Below are positions 32,201 through 44,200 of a stretch of 64,000 nucleotides of DNA, piece by piece (position 1 is the stretch's first letter; every line of letters begins with the position of its first letter). The position numbers were made by a program, and so were the translations under genes. Origin of the DNA: Mycteria americana (taxonomy: Eukaryota > Chordata > Aves > Ciconiiformes > Ciconiidae); assembly GCF_035582795.1 (NCBI RefSeq), contig NC_134367.1, positions 87,837,062-87,901,061 of the forward strand. The letters are read 5' to 3'. The notes under the pieces were generated by a model. It saw only the letters and a list, made by a program, of their open reading frames with translations, searched no databases and was not told where the DNA came from.

Positions 32201-35200
32201 ACTGGAAAATGTAGAGGTCAATGAATTATTAGGAACTTCTTTTGGAGTGGTGCAGTAACAATATATAGGAGGAGCTACCAGATCAATATGTAGGCTTTTG
32301 TGATGAGTAATGGGGGGGGGGGGGAATCCGATTAGTTTTGCTTTTTTCTGTCCTAAAAACACCCATGTATTGCTTATGTGTTCTGATAATATGAATGATA
32401 AAATTTTATATACACTAGTTTTAACAAATATACCTTAAAGAAATGCTCTGTATTTCTATTCAGATTTTGTATTTATTTATTGGACAAGAAGTGTTTATAA
32501 AGAGTTGAATTGTGTTATGTGATTGTAAACAACTTCAGAGTGGGAAAATAATGTACGAAACTTCATTTTTCCTTCCCCTGTTGAATCTGTTTCGCAGATT
32601 CACATTCTACATTTAATTACAAGCAAAGATACTTAATTGAAATGTATTTAACCTTTTGTGTAACCTGTTTAAATGAAAGAGTTAAGCAATTTTTCTTTTT
32701 TTTGACAGGTTATTAAGAAAATGGGGCAGTACTTGAAGATGAATATAACAGTACCAGAAGAATACATACAGGGTTTTACACGAGCCAATAATACATTCCT
32801 TTATCAGTTAGTTTTTGATCCTGTCAACAGAAAATTAGTTCCTCTGAATGCATATGGGGATGATATTGATCCAGAAACACTAATTTATGCAGGGCGGTAT
32901 CCTTTGTGTTGAAACAACAAAGTGGGGAAATAAGGGTGAACAGATGGGGTGTCTTACACTTTTCATTGCATCTGTGGTGTAGTTATATTTTTCATTGCAT
33001 CTCTGCTGTTGACTAAAGCCTGGCTTTTCTGCAATCTTAGAAAGTTGTTGGGTTTTTTTTCTTCTTTTCTCTTTTGCTCTGATTTTAATTAATTAAAAAA
33101 AAGTGCAGGGGGTAACTGAGTGACCTATCATTGACATATCATTTTAGGCAGAAGTTATTGAACTTTTTTTTTTTCTTTCTGGAAAACAACTTGTTAAATA
33201 GAGGTTATTTAAACTGTTTGAGTCACTTTATGACTGTCTTTAATTTCTGCCTGTTAAATGTGTTATAATCTCTGCCAGTTTAATTCTTGCAATCCAAGTT
33301 AAACTCATACCCTAATCTAAGTATTTCCTGTTTTACCAGATATGTCTTCCTATAGAATAAGTAGCATTTTGCTACATTTGTGCAGCATAAATTTCAGCAT
33401 GGAAGATTAGGAAAATGAAGAAAGAGAGTGGACTGTTGAAGTAGTAACTAGCTTTGTATGTTCTTTAAGCCACCTAATCTCTGGCATTTCCAGAAATTAG
33501 GAAGGAGAAAGATGGTAACTTTCCTGCTGATGGTTGAAGGTTTTCCTTTTGACTTCAGTGATTTGCCAAGCACTGCAGATCTATTACAATTGCTGTTGGA
33601 TCAGATTGAGCCATGAGTAGTAGTATTAATGCTTTTGTTTAATATTCTAGCAATGCTTTTTAGCACAAAAATGGGAAACGGCTAGTCTAACTGTCATGCT
33701 ACAGTTCTTGAAATTTAATGTAATATTCAGATATTTTCCTTTAATATGATGGGAACAGACATTTTGGTGATGCTACTGCTTTTCAAATTGCCATCGGCAA
33801 CATTGATATCGATACAATGGAACAAATTGACAATTATAACCCTGACACTGCACAGGTAAAATCTTTGTTCTGAAGTTATAGATTAAGATTTTGATGTGAG
33901 TCTGAACATTCATGGAAAAATATGATTGAATGTTATCTGCAACTGACTTGGCAGTGAAAGCTATTCTGCCATTACAGAAACTGCATGGTCCCACACTCAT
34001 ATTTCTCATTCTTTGTGCAGGTAGAATCTTTTCATGCATTTGACTTTAATGTTTGTTTCACTTTCAGACTTTTTTGATAAGTCCTTAATACTATTGACAG
34101 AAGTAACTGATTTAAAAACAAAATTCTCGGATTTGGGTTTCTTCCAAGTGTATAACTACGAGGAAAGTATTCTCCCAAATTAGGTTTTCTGAATAAAAAT
34201 GAAATTTAAACTTTTAATTTTGTCTGAGATGAGCAGTTAGTCAATTGCACCATATTGGAATGAAGAAATTATGGCAGCACAAAAGGAAAAGAATTTGTAT
34301 GAAAAGCATGAGAAACATGGGAACAAAAAATAAAACGTTTGTGTAGAGTATGTCACTAGTTGTTATGCAAATGTCAAAATGTCCTTAGATGCTAAATCAG
34401 GAAATCAAATGTAGAAGGCAAAATTATAAACCTATGTCTTGTTTTTTAATTTTTTTTTTTTTGTAGCCCGTGCAGCAGAGAAGTTGTGGCTGGAATGACA
34501 GACATGTTAATCATGTAAATAGCATTTGGAGCAGAGACTACAAGCTTGGCCATAATGCAGATACTGTTCCTCATAAAATGCATTTACTAGAGAAACAACC
34601 AACCAAAGGCATCGAGAAGATAATTAGTGTTAAAGGGCTAAAACTTCCAGGCAAAGAGCTCTTGGCAAAAAGACCAAGGAGTGGTATGTTTTTATTAAAA
34701 TAAGTATATAAATAACAGTAGAAGGCTGTGGGGAAAGAAAAGATTTTTATCTTGGAGTTGATGGCATGAGATTTTAGAGGCCTAACTCTTAACTTTTATT
34801 GTCTGTATTCTGTTTTCAAAAAGCTGCAAGACTAACGAGCCATAATATTAAAGCCTACGTAATGATTAAAGGTGGCAGCAAACTTTCAGCAGCACTTGAT
34901 TTTAACTTTCTTTAATTTGCTATAAAACTTTGTTTTCAATTTTAGGTTATGTTTAATAACATCTGTTCTATGTTTAGATATTTTTGTTTTAATTTCCATC
35001 TTATAATGGCTTGTGAAGAAATTAAAATAGCCTATTTTTCCTAGAGTTGATATTTGGCCAGACAGAAAATTTAAAGAACGTTTTCTGTACTCTTCTAACA
35101 CTGTGCTGCCTGTATCCCCTGTATAGATATTCCTTACTCCAACTTTCTCTAGTAAATCTGTGCTATCTTGTCTTCTACACTCCCTGTTATATGTGCTGAA

Positions 35201-38200
35201 ATAAACCGTGCACTTGTAATAAAGGGGCACTTCTTTGTTCCCGTTGTGCTTTATCTGATAATGTTAAGTAGTTTCTCTTCCTCTGCTTCCTTTATTTTCT
35301 GATTACACTACTAGAGCTCCTTTTTTTTGCCTTAGTTACCCCTGATATTTCCTGCTCCCTGATTTATCAAAATTTGTAGTTAAGCAACCTGCCTTTAAGT
35401 CAAATTTAGTTTTGCTTTCAAGTGTTTAAAAAAACCAAACAAAAAAAACCCCAAAAAACCAACAAACTCCAAACAAACATGTCTCACTTCAGCTGTTCTG
35501 CCTTTGCTCCATCTACCTTTCCATAGAAAGTTGTTTTTAAGACTATGTACTAGAAAACAGCTGTGTTAAAGACTTCTAAACTGTAATGTCAAGAATGTTC
35601 CTACCAGACCTTACTAATATTTTTAAGCCTGTGAGAGTAAATATGTAATGTTCAATTCTCTCATAACTGGTTAATTCTAGAACATGCTTCTACAGTGATG
35701 CTTAAATTGTCTTTAGATTTAGAAGAAATCTCAGATGGAGATCTGTTGAACCAATATTCATTTTCAAGAGCAAAAAAATTCAAGAAGGAGAATGATCATG
35801 ATGGTCAAGCACAAAAGAGTGTCTCAGCAATACAAAGCCTTGATTCTTCAGGGAATTCTGTCACTCAAGAAAGTTCTAACTCCCTGCCCAGAGTTAGAAA
35901 TAAATTTGCTTCCTTTCTACAAAGGAAAAACAAAGAGAAGGATGCTGTAATTGTTCCAGGAACAAGAAGCAGGTATGCTTGCATCACATGTTTTAGTAAG
36001 CAGCAAAATACTATTTGTGGTTCTGGTTGCTGAAATAACCTGAATACTGAAAATATGAAAAATGCTACCTCAGACTTTTTTATGCAACTGTATTAATGCA
36101 CCTGTAGTCCTGAGCTGAGATAGAGAACCCTTTGTGCTAGGCATGCTATCTCTCTGTGAGATAAGAGATAGATAAACAATGTCAATTTTTTACTGCAGAA
36201 ATGAAGACTGTGAGTCTATTCAATACAGTCTAGCCTCTGGGTATCAAAATTAATTAGAACTTGGCCATATTTCTTTTTCAGGTAAAGGTCATATGACTTA
36301 TCTCAAAAAAAAAAAAAAGTAGCTGCTTTGTGCCAAATATGTAAGTAGTTAGTGAATATATTGTCTTATGTTGACAGGGTTTTTTGTTTGTTTCAGTAAA
36401 GCCAAACCTGGCCATACTGTATGACAAATACCTATTCGTATCCCATCCCATTCAGTTGATGTTCCTGATCTCCGCACAGCACTTTGAGAAGCGGGACTTT
36501 GGGCTTGTTAAGTTTTTTTAATTGGCTGTGTGTTATGGGTGTTTTGGTCGCATTTGGCCACAGCTACTTGAATTGGTTTTACAAAGCATTATCACAATTG
36601 TGTGTCATTGTGTAATTTTTATCTTAAATAATTTGAATATTTTTTAGCAGTGTAATTTTACAGAACAGTCTTAATACTGATGTTCTTTAGCTTTAATGCA
36701 CACCTTCCTGAGCTGAAAGTTTTGTTACGTTGCATCAAAAATTATGAGTTGTCAGTGATGGTAGGTTCTTCTCTAAAGCAATGCTGAGTTTCTTAAAAAG
36801 CTCTGACTTGTACTTACTCTTCGGAGCTGCTGCTATAGCATGGAAAAGAACTAGTTAGGTTCTAGTTTCCTTGGTAAGAAGGTGCTGAAGTGTTTCACTA
36901 CTGTTCAGCTTTATGATAATTAATGAATATATTCTTAAATTTTGTAGGAACCCTAGATGCTTCTCTCTTTCAGATGAAGAACCTTATTAGTGTTTCAGTC
37001 AATGAATGACATACTTACAGATGCTTTTTTTCCTCTTTTTTTACTGTTATCTGTTAAATGCCTCCCTGAGGGACTAAGACTTTGCCCATTGTCAAAATAA
37101 TTTGTGTCTGCAAGTGCGCTTAAAAAATAAAATTGATGGATAGGGAAAACTATAGGATTTTGTAGATGACATACTCATTTGCAATAACTTTCTTCTCCCT
37201 TGCCTTCACCTTTTTTTTTTTTTTTACTTTTTTAGGTTTTTCTGCAATGATGCAATTATGTTTGATGGTAGAGCAAAGAAGGATGACAGTGATCTAACTC
37301 AAGATGCTGAGCGGGGTTGCCTGAAACAGGAAGTAAAATATGTAGCAGAAGATGTTTCTCAGTCTTCAGAAACTGAAAAATCAACAAGGGTTATCTTTAC
37401 ACCTCCTGCAGAAAAGCAGAAAAATTGCTTCCGGTGGTTTAGCAGCCTCGTAAATAATTCAGGAAATCCTGGTCCATCTCATACTGTATTTTCACAGCAG
37501 TTTTACCAACAGAGAAGCAACTGTGTGGTATCCCAGGAAGATCAGATTAATGGCATACAAACGGAGAGTGGGGCAGTGTGTGGCAAGTTGGAGGAAGAAT
37601 CCTCCCCCTTAACAGAACTGGAACAGTCATCACAGTCTCAAAGGTCTTGTGAGCCATCAGAATGCAGTTTGGAGTCTTCAGAAATACTGCAAGTGTCTAA
37701 CAACAGTTCAGATGCAGAAGTAAGAAAACTAGATATTGTTTCAGCATTTGCTTTGACTTTAAATTATAAGAGAAATTAGGCAGCAAAGTCTTCTCTTCAG
37801 AATGACACCCTGCAGGTTACGTAGCTTGTGCTAACAAAACTTGTCAATGCTTAACATAGTTGTGTAGAATGGATTGACTTACTAGCTTAAATCAAGTCTG
37901 TTCTCTGGTTTTAGTCTGTCTTCAGTCTTTCCACTGCTATCACTACCATGGGTCATTTAAAAAATGCGGTAGGCTAGCTCTTGTTCTCTGATTTTGTTAG
38001 TCCCTGAAGAAGTCCTTTCAGAAAGCATGTGTGTCACCGTAGTGTTGCTTGTTGAAAATAAGCCCAGGTTTTTGCATAAGTTCTTAGAATTACTGAAAAC
38101 ATTATGCCTTATAAAGTATATATGTGTAGATATAAAAATATACATTGGGGGGGGGGAACCCCACAAACAAAAAAACCTGCCAATAAACCCCAACCTGTTT

Positions 38201-41200
38201 TAAAACCAAATGAATTTTCTCTTGATGAAGGAATCTGACTCCAATTCAAAACTGGCTGATGATCAATGTACTCGGACTCCAGTATTTTCTGCCTTTCAAA
38301 GTGACAGAAAAAATACAATCATAAAGACCAAGGTAAGAATTCTTTTAATATGAGCTCTACTAAACTCTGAAAATCAGTTTTTGCTTTCTACTAGTTCATT
38401 CTAGAACACTTAATGAAAGAATCTTAAGCAATGCACATGTTGGCAAGAGAAAGCTATATCCTTGTTCATCTATATCAGAGCTGAGATGAACTATAACTAG
38501 GCCATCTATGATTGATATCACAGTTGCAACTTGTTTGGGGATTTTAAACACTTTGGTATAAAATAAGAAGCCAAGCTAAGGCAAAAAATCACTTCTTAAT
38601 TTTCCTCAGGCATGCTAAATACACAGGTTTTACGATGCAAATTGCAGTCATGTTCATAATCCAGATACAGTCACAAGATACAACCTCATTTCATTGCTTG
38701 TCTTGATAAATCTGCTAGTTTAGCAGTCTCCTTCCTCTTTGAGTAGAAAAAACATGTTAAACCTTTCCAGATTTTGAAATTTATAGTCAAACTTTCTTGT
38801 TTAATTGTTTTAGTTAAAAGCCATGTTGAATCAGTATGGAAGGACAGTCAATTTTCCTTGAGGGCCTGCATTTCAGTTACTTTTCCTATTGGCTGGGCAC
38901 CTGTAATTTGACTTCTGTGCGGTTTCTTGGATGTCTAAGAATAAACTTACGTCCCTTGTCTTTGTTACATTTCTAAGACCTTTACCCATTAGTCTAGTTT
39001 TCAAAACTTCTAAGACCTTAACAGCTAAAAGTGCTCTAACTCCTTGGGCATTGTCATTAGAATTGGCCGAAAGATTCATAAGTCAAAGGAAGATGCTTTC
39101 ATCCTTTCATGTACACCCCTACTAACTTCTTTCTTGTAGACAGACTAAAAATCACAAGCTTCTCTCTGCCAAACAAGGATATTGTGTGTTTTGTATAATA
39201 GTGACATCTTGTGGTTATTGTTAGTAACTTCTGTCTTAAGCTGGAATTTACATGTTTATTATTGAATGCCTGATTACAAGAATTGATGCTTTTTCATTAG
39301 ACTAACATTTTGCCCACTTCTCCTCAACAAGACTGAGCAATGAAATGAAATCATCCTGGGATTCAGAATTTTATTACTTTGTTTTTAAGAATGTATTTAA
39401 TGTGCTTTGCTTAATGTTTTGCTCACCTTAAGGGTATATTGGGAGAATGAATATACAAATACTGGGGAATACACATTATGGAAGTACTGAGGTAATATAA
39501 GCATCATATATAAACAAATTTTCAGGATGCTTGGAACTCTTCAGACAATAGAAATCTGCTGAGAATCCGTGAGGAGAGTAGGGTTAGCTTAAAGCAAGCA
39601 GCTAGTAGGAGGACTTTCCCCACTTATTTCCTTGGCCATGCATTCCCTCTGCTACCTTGTATGTGCTGGTAATAATACTTAGAATGAGTTGGACCAGAAA
39701 ACTGACCTGGCTGAGGACTAACTTGACAACAACAACCAAAAGGTCAATCATATTGGAACTCGGGCCCACCCAGACTCTCAGGCTTGTGTGAGTTGTAGCA
39801 CCAGTGAGACCATTGCCAGAAGTAGCCAGAATTGAAGAGGGGGGAGGCAGAGATAAGGAGCACTATTTCTGGCTCAGTTTCCCCTTAGGATTGCTTACTG
39901 CAAGTGTAAAACAAGGGAAATCTTTGCTGGTGTTAAGTACAGTAAAAGACACTGAAGGGAATAATGAGTTCCACATTTAGGGAAGAAGCAGTCAATCACT
40001 TAAAACATAAATTATTCTGATTTTGCTAAGCTGACATAACATAGCTGATGTGTAGAGAAATTTAATAATTGGGGGAGGCAATCTGGGGAAGTTGTCGACT
40101 CTTATCATGGTTCTAGTCCAAAATGTGAAGTGCCTAGATAGTCAATTCTAATATCAAACTAATAGAAGCTTTTCTCTAACAGTTGCCTACAAGATAGTGA
40201 TCTCTAGGACCTTGTAGTTTTTTCTGTGATGGTATTCCAGCTGTGGTTTTTACTGCTAATTATTTTCCACAATTGCTATGAGTTCAGCAAAGAGGCTAAT
40301 ATTGACAAGGGAAAAGAGCAATCTACTCTGGTTTTAAGTTTCTTAGTAGGTGTTTGACATGCAGCTTTGCCTACTTTTGGGTTACTTAAGTTGTAATTCT
40401 GATGTAATTCAGTACCACAAAGAAATGTAGGATTATGGGTGACTTCACACGTGTTGCAAAATGGCTGAGGTGATAGATAAACAGCAAAGTACTATAAAGC
40501 AGGGAGTTGTAGGATTTTATTTTTATTCTTCCTAGTATTCTTGTTCCAATTTTTAGCCTACACTTTAAAATTTTTTTTTTCCAAATTTTTTTGGGGATTC
40601 CAAGATCTGCTTAGTCTATTCAGGTAGAAACAATGTCATTTCAGTAAAAAACTATATAACAAGTGTGTGTGGTGGGGGATGACAAAATGCAATGTTGTTT
40701 TGGAAAGAAAGCAGGTATGAGTTCTCTTTGAAGAAAAGGCTGCCAACATCTTTTATTTTAAGAAAAAAAAAAAGTTAGGTGATCAATAGCAAGTACTTGG
40801 ATGGGGAAGAACTATTTGCATTAGTTAAGTGAATCACCTGAAGTAGGCAGAGCTGGGCTATCTTCTAAATATGATCCAGTAAAACAGAAAAGATGATTCA
40901 TATAGAGCGAAATGCTTTATTCTTAACATTATCCAAATGGGAAATACAAGCATTATTTGCAACCTAGGTGTCCTAAACTGATCTTATGTAGCCAAATGTA
41001 AAATAAGAACTTCTTAGAACTGTAGACAGTCACCATCTCTTCTGCAGGTATTGTATTTTTATAATTATGTTTTGGTCCTCATAATGACAGACAAAAGCTA
41101 AAATAGCAGGCTAGAAGTGAGTGATCACTTAGAAGCTGGTAAGTGCGAGTAGTTAATATTCTACAATGAAGTGGCAGAATGGCTCAAACAGTAAAACATT

Positions 41201-44200
41201 CTAGTGCTTCCAAATGGCTACTTCTCAAAAAATCGGGGAAAACGATAAGCATATGTAAGACATAAGAAAATGATGGAAAATATGAATAAGCCATTTGTGG
41301 CCTTTTGCCACTTGTGAACTTATTTGGCAAAGAGTTTTAACTTTGCCTAAAAGTACATTACATGTGTGATTATGCACATGCAGTGCAAATGGGAAGAGAG
41401 TGATTAAACAGATAGCAATAGGTATAACTTTGAGTTTATGAAATGTGGTAAGCTACTTACAGAAAAAAATCCTGCAGATCAGGCTCTAGTGTGTGTCTCT
41501 TCTGTTGTTAAAATAAACTCATTACTTCTTGTGCATGAAGTTGGAGAAGGCAAAAATGATCAACAGTGTTATATGAGTGTTAGAAAGCATGATAGCAGCA
41601 GTCTGAGTAGCTATCAGCCAGTTAGCCTGATATTGAACCCAGAAAAAAGACAGTAATGTAAGAGATTGTGGTTGGGGATGAGAATATGACAGTCAGTGTG
41701 ACTTATATTTCACAATTGTAGGAATTGGGTCATGTCAAAATGAGTTTCATGTACTTGTAAGTATGAAAAAAACAGATTCAGTGCTTGGAAACATAAGTGA
41801 ATTGAAAATTAAGCACATGTTTTTTTAATAATAGGGGTGGTGAATAGCTAGAATAAATTATATAATGAAGCCATGTATTTTTCTTTCAATTGATGTGTTC
41901 AAACTTAAGACTGGTTGCATTTGAGAGAGATATTCTGGCCAAGCACATCTGTTTTGAGTTCCAGGTACAGAAACTGGATAATAAGGTCCAACTAGAGGTC
42001 TAATGATCCTTGGGGTAATCATACTGATATCTGTGCCCTGCTTAGATTTCATGAAAAATGGAGTGATAGGTATCACAGAGTGATACCAGAGAGTAGCTTC
42101 TCTTTAAAATTCTGAAAGCTGGCATTGAAGAGTTTTTGTTGTGCTCTCATATAAACAGATGAGAAAATAAATATTGAATAGGCTTTAAAAACTGCATTCA
42201 AAAGAAATGTGTATTTGCAATGTCTTGGAATACAAAGACCTATGGAAACTGGTTTGCCAGTTCTTACAGCTGCATTATGTCTACTGTGTTTGAGATGCCA
42301 CTTTTTAGATTATAGAAGCTATCTAAACCTTGTTACGGCAATTCAGTACACAATGTAACACAATGTAAAGCAGTTTATTTTTTATTATAAGCTTTGCAGC
42401 ATAATATCTGTTGCTTACAGGTTGTCATTTTAACCATTTGTTCTGTAATATTAAAATCTCACAGGTTCCTGGTTTACATAAATCCAGTTGTATAGGGTCG
42501 CGTATTGTAACAAAGCTCAAGCCATTAATACCAGCTAAAGTAAGCGGATTAAGCAGGAAACTGTCACCTGTGCAGAAGAGAAATCACTGTGATGCTGAAA
42601 ATAAGCTGGGACTGCAAGCCACCATTAGTGAACTCCGGAAGAACTTCCAATTTAAAAGGTGAGTTGCTTTAACTCTTTACTTAACACCCTGCATACTTTT
42701 TGTTTCCCAAATAAACAAATTTCAAAGTAGACTCTACGCATCTCCTCCAGACAATTCAATAAAGATAATAGCTTAAGATAGATATTTTCTACATACAATT
42801 TTTAATTTCCTAAGTTTGATATAACCATGAAGTATGATTTGTGGTAAATAAGCTCTTCTAATTACTTTTTTCTTTCTAACCAGGAAGAACTCTCAGCTAA
42901 AATTCATGTATTGAAGTAGTGCTTTTAGTTTAACATAATTTATATGAAAATTATTACAATTGTTTGACATCAAATACCAAAAGGCATTTCTTAGTCTAAA
43001 TGAGAGAGCTGCATGAAAATTGCCAAACTTAATTGAATACAAGGTTGTTTCTATTTAACTTCATGTGCCTCTCACATTTTGAGATGGCTGATTGTCAGAA
43101 CTGTTATGCTTTCAAGATGATGGTGAATTGATGGAATATTTCTGTTAGCTGAAGTGTCTGGTTACAAGAGACACTTTTGCACATTATAAAATGCTATTGT
43201 TGTCCCTTGTGCAGATGACTTGGTTAACTTGAAGTTTCTGCAAATATCTTCAAGGTTTGAACTTGAAGGACAACGATGATTAAAAAAAAAAAAAACAAAC
43301 AAACAAAAAAAACCAGACAAAGTGTAGGTATTCTAACTTACACTATTTCCATGCACTCAGGTAAAAGCTCCTGGTGGCAAAGCTTTCCCAGTTCCAAGTT
43401 GCAATCTCAACATTGAATAAATAAGTCTTATTTAAATAAAATTATTATTCTCATTAACCTGAAACCAAATGTGAGTAGGACAAAAGTATTCTCTTTGCAC
43501 TAAGTAGTAAATGTGAGACTTGTGAGCATGTGTTAAGTCAGATGAATATATTTTAGTAAGTTTGGGCCTTATGGTAGGCTATTATAAACATACAACTGAT
43601 TTCTGTTTAAAAAAATATAACTTGCAGTATTAACATTTTTGGAAATCTTACTTTTTATTATCCTCTTGATGCGGGTTAAGAATGACAGTTTCAAAGAGTA
43701 AGTGAAAGCGTTTGTGTATGTATTGCTTGACTTCTAATTGGGAACGTCTGACCAGGGTTGTTCACAGGGAGAAAATTGATATATATTGATTTATTAGAAT
43801 ACAGGCAGATAGAACAGAGTGAGCTTAGATGACACTGTTCCTTTTTCTCTGCTGATGGTTGCAAGACTTAGCTCCAAACATCCACATTTTATCCATCCAG
43901 TTTTGGTTGGTCTGTAACTTCTGGGTATATACTGGGGATATATATCTTTGTGTATATTACTTACTTCTGTGTACATAAAGTACTTGTTTATTAGCTTTTA
44001 GGGGATTCTTTTCTTAATTTATTTCACAAAAAAGTTTTTCTCACTGCCAGGACTTACTTAGCTCTGAGTATCTGTTTATTGTTTTTTCAGATTTTTAAAA
44101 TGGTTCTAAATTAGCCTTATGTCTTAAGAATTATATTGTCTGATGGCAAATAAATCATGTGGGACACTAATCTGTTCTGTCCTAATGTCAAGACTCACGG

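Noticed and set aside
37258-37779. 173-codon frame as a separate small gene
   Set aside because: It is EXO1 exon 11 plus read-through into intron 11; the donor at 37720 keeps phase with exon 12.
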